The notes below the pieces were generated by a model. It was not told where the DNA came from, searched no databases, and saw only the letters and a program-made list of their open reading frames with translations. Shown here piece by piece: positions 25,928-35,406 of a stretch of DNA of 64,000 nucleotides. Position numbers and translations under genes: made by a program. The DNA lies in contig LICG01000001.1 of the NCBI GenBank assembly GCA_001438205.1, positions 1 to 64,000 on the forward strand, given 5' to 3'. Numbering within the stretch: position 1 is the first letter of the stretch; each line of letters opens with the position of its first letter. This DNA is from Cryomorphaceae bacterium BACL7 MAG-120322-bin74 (GTDB lineage Bacteria; Bacteroidota; Bacteroidia; Flavobacteriales; Schleiferiaceae).

Positions 25928-26929
25928 ATGATCCCCAACGCACCAAATGCCCTGCCTGCACTTACCTCGGATAGATTTTTGGCACTACAGTCTGCATTGC
26001 CAGGGGCCAAAGGTTGGATTCGGGTCAATGGACAGTCCATACTGCATGCAGACCTTGCCCTTCAGCGTCCTACGGGGCGATACGTAAGCCGCTTGCTATT
26101 GCCTGTGGTTAACTTTCTGTTATCCGGCGTGGCCATCCGTACCCTGGGACATAACGCCTTGCCAGGGTTGTTTTTCCCGACGCTCCATCCAAAGAAAGGC
26201 TTGAAACAAATTCCTATTTGGCCAAAAGGGTACAAACTCGTGGTGGCCAATGTGCTGGGCAATACCGACATTCATGAGGCTATTGTGGTTCCTGCGGAAC
26301 CCTTCATGGTATTGTCTATTCGCCCAGAATGGGCCACTTTTGATGATTATTTGGCCGCTATGTCCACCAAATACCGGACTCGCGCTAAACGTGCCATTTC
26401 ATTAGCAGAAGGCTGTGAACAGGTTGATTTAAGCCAAGAAGAGCCAGAAACTTGGGTGCCCTGGGCATCGGGGCTTCTTAAGCAAACCTTGCGCAAAAAG
26501 ACGGTGACCTTGCCGGCGTCCCTCGAGGTCCTCTTGACCACGTACAAAGAACAGCTGGGTGACGCATTCCGAATTTATGGCTACCGCAACGAGGGGCAAT
26601 GGGTAGGATTTATTACAGCCATTGTAGATCATGAGGCCGTGCACGCCATGCATATGGGATTTGAGCCTATTTATGCGCAGCAAGCGCAATTCTATCAGCG
26701 TTCCATGATGGATCTTGTAGCCCTTGCTATAGAAGAAAAGCGTGCCTGTTTAAACATGGGCCGCACGGCCACAGAAATAAAAAGCACCATGGGGGCGGTT
26801 CCGGTAGAAAACAGTTTTGTCTTCTTCACTCCTCGGCCATTGGTCAAATGGATGATGCAGGTCTATGCCCAGCGATTTCATCATTTGCCATCCTATACCC
26901 TGCGGAGCCCGTTTAAACAACTTTCCTAG
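25928..26929 (+). CDS. GNAT/BioF2-like acyltransferase family protein
   Basis: A 333-residue cytoplasmic protein whose C-terminal half has the pattern of the BioF2/FemAB-like acetyltransferase fold. FDDYLAAMSTKYRTRAKRAISLAEGC begins the domain near 140. FRIYGYRNEGQWVGFITAIVDHEAVHAMHMGF and MMDLVALAIEEKRACLNMGRTATEIKSTMGA near the end are typical. Such proteins transfer acyl or aminoacyl groups, but nothing here fixes the substrate. It lies 51 bases after the HMA gene and 43 before purT. No consensus promoter is visible in either gap, so it may be read with its neighbours. Confidence 0.7.
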   Translation: MIPNAPNALPALTSDRFLALQSALPGAKGWIRVNGQSILHADLALQRPTGRYVSRLLLPVVNFLLSGVAIRTLGHNALPGLFFPTLHPKKGLKQIPIWPKGYKLVVANVLGNTDIHEAIVVPAEPFMVLSIRPEWATFDDYLAAMSTKYRTRAKRAISLAEGCEQVDLSQEEPETWVPWASGLLKQTLRKKTVTLPASLEVLLTTYKEQLGDAFRIYGYRNEGQWVGFITAIVDHEAVHAMHMGFEPIYAQQAQFYQRSMMDLVALAIEEKRACLNMGRTATEIKSTMGAVPVENSFVFFTPRPLVKWMMQVYAQRFHHLPSYTLRSPFKQLS

Positions 26930-26972
26930 GCGCCTTTTACTTGCCTTATCTTAGAACCTTGCAATCTTACGT

Positions 26973-28148
26973 ATGAAAAAAGTACTGCTTTTAGGTTCGG
27001 GTGAATTGGGTAGGGAAGTCGTGATATCCCTTAAAAGACTGGGCGCCTATGTGGTGGCTTGTGACAATTATGAAGGTGCTCCTGCTATGCAAGTGGCAGA
27101 TGATTTTGAAGTGTTCAATATGCTGGACGGCACGGCACTCGATGCCGCTGTGGTCAAGCACCGTCCTGATATCCTGGTGCCCGAAGTGGAAAGTATTCGT
27201 ACAGACCGTTTCTATGATTACGAAGCCGAGGGTTTTCATGTGGTCCCCTCTGCTAAGGCGGCTAATTTTACCATGAACCGAAAGTTGATCCGGGACCTTG
27301 CCGCAAAAGAATTGGGCTTGCGAACAGCCCCCTATCAGTATGCCTCCACCCTAGAATCATTTTACGCTGCGGTGGAACAAGTGGGCATGCCCTGTGTGGT
27401 CAAACCCCTGATGTCAAGTTCTGGAAAGGGCCAATCAGTGGTCAAAACCGAAGCGGATATTTCCAAAGCCTGGCAGTATGCCATGGAAGGGAGCCGTGGA
27501 GATTTAATGGAGGTGATCGTGGAAGGATTTATCCAATTCCACACGGAAATCACCTTGTTGACTGTCACCCAAGCGCATGGACCTACGTTGTTCTGCGCTC
27601 CGATCGGCCACCGTCAGGAACGTGGCGATTATCAAGAAAGTTGGCAACCCTGTGCCATTTCTATCCGCGATCTGCAAGAAGCACAGGCCATGTCAGACAA
27701 GGTAACAGCAGCCTTGGGGGGCGCGGGGATATGGGGCATAGAGTTTTTTCTAACTTCGGAAGGGGTTGTCTTCTCGGAGCTTTCTCCACGTCCGCATGAT
27801 ACGGGGATGGTTACCCTGGCGGGAACGCAAAATCTCAATGAATTTGAATTACATGCCCGGGCATTGCTCGGATTGCCCATTCCAGAAATCCAATTGTTCC
27901 GTGCGGGTGTTTCGGCGGTGATTCTTGCCGAAGATGCCGGGAATGCCCCCCCTCGTTTTGAAGGCCTTTCGGAAGCCTTGCAATTGGAAAATGCCGACGT
28001 CAAGATTTTTGGCAAACCCAATACACGTCCTTATCGCCGTATGGCGGTGGCACTTACCCATGGACCTTTACTTGGGGATATGGCCCAACTACGTCAGCAT
28101 GCAAAGCGGATCGCGGACCAAGTGGTGGTGCATAGTCAGCATTCATGA
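26973..28148 (+). CDS. purT: PurT, formate-dependent GAR transformylase
   Basis: An ATP-grasp enzyme of 391 residues that makes formyl-glycinamide ribonucleotide from formate and ATP in purine synthesis. It starts [42 protein letters not shown]. The ATP-grasp signatures [18 protein letters not shown] and [31 protein letters not shown] follow. The length and motifs match PurT rather than PurK. The stop overlaps the next start (ATGA), coupling it to the DUF5686 outer-membrane gene, an unexpected functional pairing. Confidence 0.96.
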   Translation: MKKVLLLGSGELGREVVISLKRLGAYVVACDNYEGAPAMQVADDFEVFNMLDGTALDAAVVKHRPDILVPEVESIRTDRFYDYEAEGFHVVPSAKAANFTMNRKLIRDLAAKELGLRTAPYQYASTLESFYAAVEQVGMPCVVKPLMSSSGKGQSVVKTEADISKAWQYAMEGSRGDLMEVIVEGFIQFHTEITLLTVTQAHGPTLFCAPIGHRQERGDYQESWQPCAISIRDLQEAQAMSDKVTAALGGAGIWGIEFFLTSEGVVFSELSPRPHDTGMVTLAGTQNLNEFELHARALLGLPIPEIQLFRAGVSAVILAEDAGNAPPRFEGLSEALQLENADVKIFGKPNTRPYRRMAVALTHGPLLGDMAQLRQHAKRIADQVVVHSQHS

Positions 28149-30403
28149 AGGGGGTCCCTATTCATATTGGTTTCTTCGTCTTCCTCGCGGTCCATCCGGC
28201 TGCCCGCGCGCAGGAGCTGCCAATGGATACACAAGTCGTTCGGCTAGAAACGGCCTTGGTCTTTGAAAAGGCGAGCAATGTGGGATGGGAGGTGATGCAA
28301 AAAGTGATCAATACGGTCAAGGATCAGCGCCAAAAAACGGCAAATCTGCAATGCAGCACCTATGCCAAAAGCAGTTACACCCAAGGCGGTAGAAGTCATT
28401 TGTTCGAATTTTTAAGTGTTTCGCGGCGGGAGCGCCCTACGCAGTACAATGAATGGGTCGTGGCAGCTGACCAGCACCTGAGCGAAGGAGAGGGCAATTT
28501 TGGAAATAGCATGGAAATGCGCGCCAGCTTTTCAGGTCGGTCTCAATTTATGGGGGAGCAAAGGCCCCCTGAAATGGGAAGACATTTCTATGAAGGATAT
28601 CAGGATGGGGATGTGGATCTTTTTTCTGCGACGATCAACATGCCTAAAATTTTTTCTCTGCCTTTGCCGAGTCCTTTGGCATCGGATGCGGGGGTACATT
28701 TTCGCTACAAATTGGTAGATATTCTCAGAACGGAACCCACCGGAGAAAAGATCTATGTGGTCCAGTTTGATGCCCTAAGTGTCCCAGGATATATGGGGAC
28801 TGTCTGGGTCAGAGAGGGGGATTGGTTTGTCAATAAAAGCGCAATGGTATTGACCGGTGGCGCCTTGACCGCCTTTCAAAGCATGACCATGGTTCAGCGT
28901 CACGTCTTGGATGAAGGTTCGGGCGCCAATGTGGTGGTTGATCGTGATTTTCAATGGAAGGATGGGACAGATACAGGGAGGGTGACAGTACGACACAGCC
29001 ATCATGTATTCAATGATTTAAGCCAAACAACCACCATGCGGTTAGCTGTGCGTGCCTATGCACCAGATGCCTTTACGCAAAGCGCGCATCAGTGGGAACG
29101 ACTTCGCCCCATTCCATTGGCGTTAGCAGAGCAGACCCATGTTCATTATCAAGACAGCTTGGCTTTGTATTACGACAGTGATGCCTACGTGGACAGTGTG
29201 GACCGCGAATACAATACCCTCAAATGGCATAAACCCCTCCTTACGGGCATGGGCTACCGGTCTAGGAAGCGGGGCATTTCGGTGTATGTAGATCCCATCA
29301 TTGCCCAATTTCGTCCTTTTGGCATAGGGGGATACCGGCATAACATAGGGGGCAGCATCACGCGCACTTTTGACAACGACCAGAGACTCACGTTGGATGG
29401 CTATGCCAATTATGGTTTTGCCAATCGAGATCTCAAAGGAGAGATATCTATTCATTATCGCTACAATCCAAGGCGTTTTGGAGACATGGAATGGGCCTAT
29501 GGCGATGACTACATGATGGTCAATACCTATGAGTCTATTTTGGGCACCTTTGCGCGCGGCAATTATGCGCGTCGAAAGTATTTTACGGCTGCGCAGCGCA
29601 TGGAGTGGTTCAATGGCGTCTATGTTCGGACCAGCTTGGATTTTTCGGAACGTTCCTCTATCGCAGGATTGGTGATGGACAATTGGTCGGATGGGCTATT
29701 TGGAACCCTCAATCCACCGCAGGATTTTCCAACCTATACGGTGGCTATTTTTGGGGTGCAGCTATTGATTCGTCCCTATCAGCGGTACATCTTTAAAGGG
29801 AACCGAAAGTTTGTTTTAGGGAGTCCCTACCCGGACATTGAACTCGAATATCGATGGGGAATTCCCAAGCTCTTCGGTTCTGATGTCAAGTATCATCTCC
29901 TGCGTATCGAAGCGCGAGATTTTGTACGTTGGCCGCGTTTGGGCTATTCTGAATGGAGCGCAGGTGCGGGAAGCTTCTTTGGGTCAAATTTGGACAGTAT
30001 TCGCTTTATTGAACACAAATATTTCCGTGGATCAGATAAAAACCTCTTCTCTATGCCCAATGCCACCTTTCAGGCCTTGGATTCTACCTACCACACCGCG
30101 CGGCCCTACCTGGAGTTTTATGGCGTTCACCATTTTGAAGGGGCTATTCTCAACCGCATACCGTGGGTCCGACGATTAAAATTTCAGGCGGCAGTAGGAG
30201 CCAGTGGCGTCTTGATACCCTCCATCTCTTTGCAGCATGTCGAGACCTTTGTGGGCCTTGAGCATACGTTTCGACTCAATAAACAGTTGTTTAAGTACGG
30301 ATTTTACCGCGTCTTCCGTCCAGGCGATGTGGTCTCTTCTGGCTACCGGTTTAAGCTCGGCATCAATACCTACGATTCCTACCGAGGTAGGTGGCTTTAT
30401 TGA
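28145..30403 (+). CDS. DUF5686-family outer-membrane barrel protein
   Basis: A 752-residue exported protein with a signal peptide (cleavage near ARAQ at about 23). The long beta-strand-rich body has DUF5686 patterns: an N-terminal helical segment [18 protein letters not shown](N)PRRFGDMEW, and a C-terminal surface-antigen-like barrel ending in YRGRWLY with a terminal aromatic residue. Many Bacteroidota homologues carry an N-terminal carboxypeptidase-D regulatory-like domain; that domain is absent here. The function is not established; an outer-membrane assembly or transport role is possible. It is translationally coupled to purT. Confidence 0.82.
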   Translation: MKGVPIHIGFFVFLAVHPAARAQELPMDTQVVRLETALVFEKASNVGWEVMQKVINTVKDQRQKTANLQCSTYAKSSYTQGGRSHLFEFLSVSRRERPTQYNEWVVAADQHLSEGEGNFGNSMEMRASFSGRSQFMGEQRPPEMGRHFYEGYQDGDVDLFSATINMPKIFSLPLPSPLASDAGVHFRYKLVDILRTEPTGEKIYVVQFDALSVPGYMGTVWVREGDWFVNKSAMVLTGGALTAFQSMTMVQRHVLDEGSGANVVVDRDFQWKDGTDTGRVTVRHSHHVFNDLSQTTTMRLAVRAYAPDAFTQSAHQWERLRPIPLALAEQTHVHYQDSLALYYDSDAYVDSVDREYNTLKWHKPLLTGMGYRSRKRGISVYVDPIIAQFRPFGIGGYRHNIGGSITRTFDNDQRLTLDGYANYGFANRDLKGEISIHYRYNPRRFGDMEWAYGDDYMMVNTYESILGTFARGNYARRKYFTAAQRMEWFNGVYVRTSLDFSERSSIAGLVMDNWSDGLFGTLNPPQDFPTYTVAIFGVQLLIRPYQRYIFKGNRKFVLGSPYPDIELEYRWGIPKLFGSDVKYHLLRIEARDFVRWPRLGYSEWSAGAGSFFGSNLDSIRFIEHKYFRGSDKNLFSMPNATFQALDSTYHTARPYLEFYGVHHFEGAILNRIPWVRRLKFQAAVGASGVLIPSISLQHVETFVGLEHTFRLNKQLFKYGFYRVFRPGDVVSSGYRFKLGINTYDSYRGRWLY

Positions 30404-30437
30404 GGAAAAAGCACATGGAGAACCCCTGTAGGCAATG

Positions 30438-30445
30438 TACATTTG
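30438..30445 (+). promoter_or_regulatory. -7 box TACATTTG upstream of the PpiC/SurA-like gene
   Basis: Exact TAnnTTTG, 40 bases before the ATG at 30486. A -33 TTG is not seen at the right distance. Confidence 0.45.
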
Positions 30446-30485
30446 ACCCTCAAAAGTATTCTATACTCGATTTTACGACAGCATC

Positions 30486-32459
30486 ATGAAAAAGACCCTT
30501 TATACCCTCCTCTTCATTGCCGCGGGCATGCAGCTTTCGGCACAAACCCTTTTTACCGTGGGGGAGAAGCCCATCTCTGTGCAGGAATTCCTTTATGTCT
30601 ATGGTAAGAACAAGGATATTGGAAATCAGATTGATCCCAAAACACCGGAGGAATACTTGGGGCTCTATATGGCGTTCAAGCAAAAGGTAGCGGAAGCAGA
30701 AGCCCTCGGGCGTGACACCTTGCCTGCCTTTCTTACCGAGTACAATACCTACTACCGTCAATTGCTTAAGCCCTATTTAACGGACAAAATGGTGGATGAA
30801 GGCATTGTGAAAGAAGCCTATGCCCGAATGGGGACAGATATACGCGCCGCCCACATCATGCTTGACTTGCCAGAGAATGCGCTACCAGAAGATACGGCCA
30901 AGGTGTTTAAGCAGATCATGGCGATTCGTGACCGTCTCCATCGTGGTGAGTCGTTCGAAACTATTGCCCGTCAGCAATCTTCGGACAACTATAGTGCGGT
31001 CAATGGGGGGGACCTGGGCTATTTCAATGTCTTCAACATGGTTTATCCATTTGAAAGTGCCTGTTACAAAGCCGAAATGGGGCAACTGGTAGGCCCGGTT
31101 CGCACGCAGTATGGGTATCACCTGATCAAGGTGTTAGACAAGCGCCCAGCCCGCTACCGAATGACGGCCGCACATATTCTCATCTTGGATACAGAAGAAC
31201 GTCCCAATCTAGATGCAGCAAAGAAAATTCAAGATCTCTATCAGAGTTTGGTGGATGGAGAAGACTTTAATACGCTCGTGCGCAAGCATTCTGAGGATCA
31301 GAGTTCTTTGTCTCGTGGGGGTCAACTGCCGGCATTTGGCCTGAATCAGATGTTGCCCGAGTTTGAAGACGCGGCTTTTGCCTTAGGCGCAGATGGCGAT
31401 TTGTCTGCGCCGTTCCAAACCAAACTTGGGTGGCACATCGTCCAACGTGTTTCGTTTGAAGCATTGCCCGCTTTTGAACGCATGCAGGGCGAATTAACAG
31501 GAAAGATTCGTCGTGATGAGCGCTCGAATGCCTCTAAGCAAGCATTCCTTGCGCGCCTTCAAGGAGACTACCAAGTACAGACAGATCAAGCAGCCTTGAA
31601 TCAAGTACTCAAAGCACTTGAAAAAGGAAAGTCTACAGATAAAATGACCAAACCTGTTGTGACTTTTGAAAGCAAACGCGCGGGCGCAGGGATGATCACG
31701 CAGCAAGAATTTGCGGCACGTGCGGTGGATGCAGAAACGCGTCGACGAGAATCCTTGAATGAGCGCGCGGAAAACATAAAGAAGGTGTCACCGGCTCAGG
31801 CTTATGCGGTCTTGCAGCCCATGATGGAGGCGGCACTTATGGCTGAAGCCGAATTTCGTTTGCCTACCGAGAATGCATCTTTCCGTTTTCTTGCCCAAGA
31901 GTATCGGGAAGGGATTTTGGTATTTGACTTGACCCGCGAGCGTGTGTGGGATGCCGCGTCACAGGACAGCGCCCAACTAGCCAATTATTTTGTTGCTTTT
32001 CAGGATCAATATCAATGGAACGAGCGCTTTACCGGAAGTGTGTTTACGACCAGCAATGAAAAGGTTGCTAAAAAGGCCTCGGATCAATTGCGTCGCGGTG
32101 TCCCCGCAGAGAAAGTATTGCGTGTACTCAATAGCAAGGATCCCTTGGCCATGGCCGCCCAAGACTACAACCATTTAGAAGCAGGTGCTGTAAACTTAAA
32201 TGCAAAGCAATCGCTGTTTGTGACCTCTGGACAATCCCATGAAAAGGTCATAGGCCCCGTTGCCTATGAAGGGGGGTTTGCCGTTGTGTATGTTTCTGAA
32301 GCGCAGGCAGCGGGACCAAAAACTTTACAAGAATGCCGTGGCCAGGTGATCACGGATTTACAAAAGGCGTTGGAGGATCAGTGGTTGGACTATTTGGGTC
32401 ACACCTATCCGGCGGACGTAGATCATTCCGTTTGGATGAACATTCAAAAAGAATTGTAA
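30486..32459 (+). CDS. Periplasmic peptidyl-prolyl isomerase, PpiC/SurA type
   Basis: A 657-residue exported foldase with a signal peptide (cleavage at about LSAQ, residue 20). Two parvulin domains follow: the first at about 118-218 (IRAAHIMLDLPENALPED...GGDLGYFN...YGYHLIKVLDKRPAR), the second at about 227-322 (TAAHILILDTEE...RGGQLPAFGLNQMLPEFEDAAFAL...GWHIVQRV). A long alpha-helical C-terminal region of more than 300 residues follows. Such proteins help outer-membrane proteins fold. The preceding DUF5686 barrel fits that theme. It is followed after one base by ybjQ. Confidence 0.9.
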   Translation: MKKTLYTLLFIAAGMQLSAQTLFTVGEKPISVQEFLYVYGKNKDIGNQIDPKTPEEYLGLYMAFKQKVAEAEALGRDTLPAFLTEYNTYYRQLLKPYLTDKMVDEGIVKEAYARMGTDIRAAHIMLDLPENALPEDTAKVFKQIMAIRDRLHRGESFETIARQQSSDNYSAVNGGDLGYFNVFNMVYPFESACYKAEMGQLVGPVRTQYGYHLIKVLDKRPARYRMTAAHILILDTEERPNLDAAKKIQDLYQSLVDGEDFNTLVRKHSEDQSSLSRGGQLPAFGLNQMLPEFEDAAFALGADGDLSAPFQTKLGWHIVQRVSFEALPAFERMQGELTGKIRRDERSNASKQAFLARLQGDYQVQTDQAALNQVLKALEKGKSTDKMTKPVVTFESKRAGAGMITQQEFAARAVDAETRRRESLNERAENIKKVSPAQAYAVLQPMMEAALMAEAEFRLPTENASFRFLAQEYREGILVFDLTRERVWDAASQDSAQLANYFVAFQDQYQWNERFTGSVFTTSNEKVAKKASDQLRRGVPAEKVLRVLNSKDPLAMAAQDYNHLEAGAVNLNAKQSLFVTSGQSHEKVIGPVAYEGGFAVVYVSEAQAAGPKTLQECRGQVITDLQKALEDQWLDYLGHTYPADVDHSVWMNIQKEL

Positions 32460-32460
32460 G

Positions 32461-32775
32461 ATGAAAATGGTTAGTACAGAGACCATTCCGGGTCATGAAA
32501 TCATCTCGACCCTCGGAGTGGTGCGCGGAAGCACAGTCCGAGCACGGAATATTGGCCGAGATATTTTTGCCGGCCTGAAGAACATTATTGGCGGTGAGAT
32601 TGAAGAGTATACACGCCTTGCTGCCGATTCACGCGAGGAAGCGTTGGAGCGCATGGTGCAAGATGCCGAGCGACTTGGGGCGGATGCCGTCGTGGGTGTG
32701 CGTTTTACCACCGCCATGATCATGCAAGGGGCGAGTGAAATGCTGGCCTACGGTACGGCTGTTAAGCTAAAATGA
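32461..32775 (+). CDS. YbjQ/UPF0145 family protein
   Basis: A 104-residue cytoplasmic protein matching the YbjQ/UPF0145 pattern throughout: VSTETIPGHEIISTLGVVRGSTVRARNIGRDIFAGLKNIIGGEIEEYTRL, then REEALERMVQDAERLGADAVVGVRF, and a C-terminal AYGTAVKL. The family forms small oligomeric rings in known structures and has been called heavy-metal binding, but its cellular role is unsettled. It starts one base after the foldase gene and overlaps the next small gene by ATGA. Confidence 0.93.
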   Translation: MKMVSTETIPGHEIISTLGVVRGSTVRARNIGRDIFAGLKNIIGGEIEEYTRLAADSREEALERMVQDAERLGADAVVGVRFTTAMIMQGASEMLAYGTAVKLK

Positions 32776-32918
32776 GGGATTTAGGTTGTGCGTTTGTTTC
32801 GGGCATCTTGACTTTAGATGCCGCATTTTTTTTATTCTGTTTGATCGCATGGATTGTCCTGATCGTGCGTCGGGTGCGCAAACGCAAGAGGGAGACATTT
32901 GAGAAGCGCGAGAACTAG
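32772..32918 (+). CDS. 48-residue single-pass membrane peptide
   Basis: A short frame too small for ordinary ORF cut-offs. It begins MRDLGCAFVSG, continues with one hydrophobic helix (roughly residues 8-33, AAFFLFCLIAWIVLIV) and ends with a very basic tail (RRVRKRKRE). The ATG overlaps the YbjQ stop (ATGA), the coupled arrangement seen elsewhere in this genome. The stop shares a CTAG palindrome with the convergent gene. The positive-inside rule predicts a cytoplasmic C terminus. No family is recognised; conservation in relatives would decide whether it is real. Confidence 0.6.
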   Translation: MRDLGCAFVSGILTLDAAFFLFCLIAWIVLIVRRVRKRKRETFEKREN

Positions 32919-33172
32919 TCTTTTTGGTTGGCGCTTCGAAAGCGCTGGACATCCTCGCCCCGATACCGTTGATGCTTTGTACGTCGACCCGTCACCCTTT
33001 TTCGCCACATTTTAAACGAGGACGGCTTCATTTCTCTGCGCATGATTTCTCGCACTTCATTCTCCCTGATTCCAAACTGGTAGGTAATGGCTTCGAAGGG
33101 CGTACGGTCTTCCCACGCCATTTGAATGATGCGGTCAATTTCCTTGGTAGAAAAGCGGGGCGTGTCGGGCAT
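32915..33172 (-). CDS. TIGR03643-family small protein (DUF2805-like)
   Basis: An 85-residue protein. The stretch FSTKEIDRIIQMAWEDRTPFEAITYQFGIRENEVREIMRREMKPSSFKMWRKRVTGR matches the TIGR03643 family: a helix-turn-helix-like segment (AITYQFGIRENEVREIMR) followed by a basic SFKMWRKRV motif. It is probably a nucleic-acid-binding protein, by inference from the fold and charge. Its stop codon lies in a CTAG shared with the convergent small membrane peptide. Upstream is the longest gene-free stretch of the window. Confidence 0.85.
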   Translation of the reverse strand: MPDTPRFSTKEIDRIIQMAWEDRTPFEAITYQFGIRENEVREIMRREMKPSSFKMWRKRVTGRRTKHQRYRGEDVQRFRSANQKD

Positions 33173-33523
33173 GGGTTTTGGCTAAAGAAGCAAAACAAAA
33201 ACGAGGTATTTTAGTTCAACTGCAAGGACTTGTTCTCCTCCATTAGCCTGTTGTTAGGTATGCCTAATTTGGCATAGCGTTTGCAAACCCGCTGCGTATG
33301 GAACACATTCAATCTGCCCATGTGGAATCGCGCCAACCGAGCCCAGCGGGCCATGGCGAGCCTCCAAGTACAAGATGCCCAATTTTTCTTAGGCTCCCAC
33401 AGAGGGATGGGCTAAGGCTACTGCCTGGGCTCGCGTGGAGGGAATCAAGTACCTGGATCGCTTCGCAATCCCGTATTTCATGGCTTCGGAGGCTAAAGTA
33501 AGCTTTGCCTCCAGGCCATAAAA
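33173..33523. other. Gene-free stretch between the TIGR03643 gene and the tmRNA terminator
   Basis: About 350 bases in which I can support no gene. Short frames exist on both strands (the longest reads right from 33298 to 33501), but none has a recognisable family, a coupled start or a promoter box. No tRNA cloverleaf or clear hairpin was found by eye. The promoter of the small TIGR03643 gene should lie at its left end, but no exact TAnnTTTG was found there. Confidence 0.5.
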
Positions 33524-33547
33524 AACCCGGTACATCCGTACCGGGTT
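33524..33547 (-). terminator. Intrinsic terminator of ssrA
   Basis: AACCCGGTAC (33524-33533) pairs with GTACCGGGTT (33538-33547) around a 4-base loop. In the leftward direction it is followed by a T-run. It lies 13 bases after the tmRNA 3' end. Confidence 0.88.
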
Positions 33548-33560
33548 CTTGATCACTAAG

Positions 33561-33951
33561 TGGAGCTGGTGGGAATCGAACCCACGTCCAGACAAGGAAA
33601 CGACAAGCTTTCTACATGCTTATTTTGTCATTGGTTTTCATCCAAAGGCTGAGGACAAACACCCCACCTTCAGCTTATCTACTAAATTTCAGAAGATTCG
33701 CGCAGCAAAAACCTTCCTATTCCCGCATTTCCAGCACCCCTTGATCAATCTCCGCAGGACGTGGATCTTGAGGGATGTCCCGCTTCCGCACCTAGTGCGG
33801 AATTAGCTTAGTCTCCTATTGGAAGATTAAGCGGCAAGAGCGTAGTTGTACTCGCCAATTATAGATTCCGACGTTGAATTAACGAGCATCAATCGGATAG
33901 CTCGGCATGCTTACAGACCCCTTCATCTTGCTGTCAAAACCGGTCAGCCCC
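33561..33951 (-). ncRNA. ssrA: tmRNA (transfer-messenger RNA)
   Basis: A 391-base tmRNA that rescues stalled ribosomes and tags their products for proteolysis. The 5' end reads GGGGCTGACCGGTTTTGACA, and the 3' end reads GGGTTCGATTCCCACCAGCTCCA. The 5' GGGGCTG pairs with the 3' CAGCTCC as the acceptor stem. The terminal CCA is not encoded, since CTT follows the discriminator A. The tag reading frame (33856 down to 33827) encodes GEYNYALAA then TAA, a variant of the Bacteroidota tag GENNYALAA. It has a full upstream promoter and a downstream terminator. It is one continuous gene, not the permuted two-piece form. Confidence 0.96.
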
Positions 33952-33972
33952 AATGTTGTGGAAAGTGCTTTG

Positions 33973-34000
33973 CAAAGGTAAGCGAAAGCCGTAGCCTCAA
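33973..34000 (-). promoter_or_regulatory. Full promoter (TTG-N17-TACCTTTG) of ssrA
   Basis: TTG at 33998-34000 and TACCTTTG at 33973-33980 with 17 bases between. The box ends 21 bases before the mature 5' end, so a short 5' leader would be trimmed, as for tmRNA precursors in other bacteria. Confidence 0.75.
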
Positions 34001-34035
34001 GGTGCGGTAGAATCTGTGTTGGAGAAAAAGAATGC

Positions 34036-35391
34036 TTACTGCAAAAAGAGAGGAGAATTCAAGGCCTGAATTAAGGTGACACTCGTTTTGTTTACCAAAC
34101 TATTTTTGACCGCTTCCCGCATATCATCGATGATGCGTGGGTTATAACTTGTTTTCATTCGGCCATCTAATTGGCCTTTTTTACTGGTCAGAACTTGGTC
34201 AGTGGTTTTGGCCTCCGAGATGCTGCTCCACTGTCCCGGATACAGATGGGCAGGATCTCCACTGTATTCAGCAGAGGCCACGATGCGCTCACTTTGTTCC
34301 TCTACCTCTTTGGAGGTCAGGATGCTTCCTTTAATTGGATCTACCAGGCTAAACTTTAGTGCGCCATGGATATAGACGCGGTAATCGATGTCAAAGTATA
34401 CGACTTTGTGATATACAGTTTCTTTTGTGACCTCACCCGTGTCTGGATTTTTCTTGTCCAGGATTTCTTTTCGGTAACCCTGGCGTTCATAACGGGACAT
34501 GGTACCAGGCACTTCTGTCCAATCGGTCATTTCCATTTCAAGCAAATAATCAGGCTGCTCTGAGGCTTGGTAACGGGTTTGGTCATTCCAGTTAATCCAA
34601 TCAATGAAGGGATCCTCTGTGCGCACAAGGTTGTTGATTAAATCTGCCCGCATGCTTTGGCTAAGGGTCAGCTCCTGTCGGGTAGGGGCCAAAATGTCGC
34701 GGACCCCCACCGTCACCATGCCGTGAAAAACGGCTGAATCTTGGTACTGGCGACTATTCTTGTAAGGCTCCCCAATTTCTTGCTCCAAATCGGCCCATAT
34801 ATAAAACGCTGTCCGGTATTTCTGGTTGTCATACAACCTATGGGCTTCGCGGTGCAGAGGTTCCGCCAAGGCAGCGCGCCAAAGATCTTGAAGGGCATTG
34901 TCTTCTGGGCTGTACTTGAGGGCTCTCGCAAACGTTCGTTCAGCGCCCGTAAAGTCACCTTGATCTAAGGATTGCTGCCCTTTCTGGACCAAATCCTTCA
35001 CGTAATCCCGCTTGAGTATGTTGTATTCTGACATATGGGCAGAGGTGCCCAAAAGAAGGACGCCCGCTCTATTGGCACGGTCCTCGAGGTCCCGGGCACG
35101 AACGAATGCATCCAAAGCGCTCACCGTTTCACCTGCCTCTGCGAGACGATCAAATTCATGCAATTGTGCTTTAATTTCCTTTTCACCATACGTTTTTACC
35201 TGGATCATCGCTTTTTGATGGCCAGGCTTACGTTCCAAAGCTTCTAGTGCCATGGTTGTAGCTTCGTAAGTAAGTCCTGCAGATGCCAGTTTTTTACTAC
35301 GCTTCAAGGATTGGTTGACAGGGGAACAAGAAAAAGCCACCACTGCAATAAGCAGGGTGGCTATAATAGATGGATAAGCGCGCTGAGCCAT
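34036..35391 (-). CDS. TPR-like outer-membrane lipoprotein of unknown function
   Basis: A 451-residue protein with a signal peptide and lipobox (VVAFSC, Cys22), so lipid-anchored in the envelope. Residues about 30-230 are helical with TPR-like repeats (AGLTYEATTMALEALERKPGHQKAM and QGDFTGAERTFARALKYSPEDNALQDLWRAAL). The C-terminal half is beta-rich without a motif I know (YLLEMEMTDWTEVPG, KVVYFDIDYRVYIHGALKFSLVDP, QSERIVASAEYSGDP). It follows rpoD by 15 bases and may be co-transcribed, or use a near-consensus TATCTTTA box five bases before its ATG. I do not assign a function. Confidence 0.75.
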   Translation of the reverse strand: MAQRAYPSIIATLLIAVVAFSCSPVNQSLKRSKKLASAGLTYEATTMALEALERKPGHQKAMIQVKTYGEKEIKAQLHEFDRLAEAGETVSALDAFVRARDLEDRANRAGVLLLGTSAHMSEYNILKRDYVKDLVQKGQQSLDQGDFTGAERTFARALKYSPEDNALQDLWRAALAEPLHREAHRLYDNQKYRTAFYIWADLEQEIGEPYKNSRQYQDSAVFHGMVTVGVRDILAPTRQELTLSQSMRADLINNLVRTEDPFIDWINWNDQTRYQASEQPDYLLEMEMTDWTEVPGTMSRYERQGYRKEILDKKNPDTGEVTKETVYHKVVYFDIDYRVYIHGALKFSLVDPIKGSILTSKEVEEQSERIVASAEYSGDPAHLYPGQWSSISEAKTTDQVLTSKKGQLDGRMKTSYNPRIIDDMREAVKNSLVNKTSVTLIQALNSPLFLQ

Positions 35392-35406
35392 AAGCTTAAA
35401 GATATA

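Noticed and set aside
33298-33501. 67-residue plus-strand frame in the gene-free stretch
   Set aside because: No family resemblance, no promoter box, no coupling, and Arg/Ser/Pro-rich composition typical of chance frames.
33561-33590. Possible tRNA 3' half
   Set aside because: The T-arm and acceptor belong to the tmRNA; the matching 5' acceptor strand lies 360 bases away and a tag frame is present.
33389-33595. 68-residue minus-strand frame, reading out of the tmRNA 3' end
   Set aside because: It starts inside ssrA and crosses the terminator; such frames are common artefacts beside tRNA-like genes.
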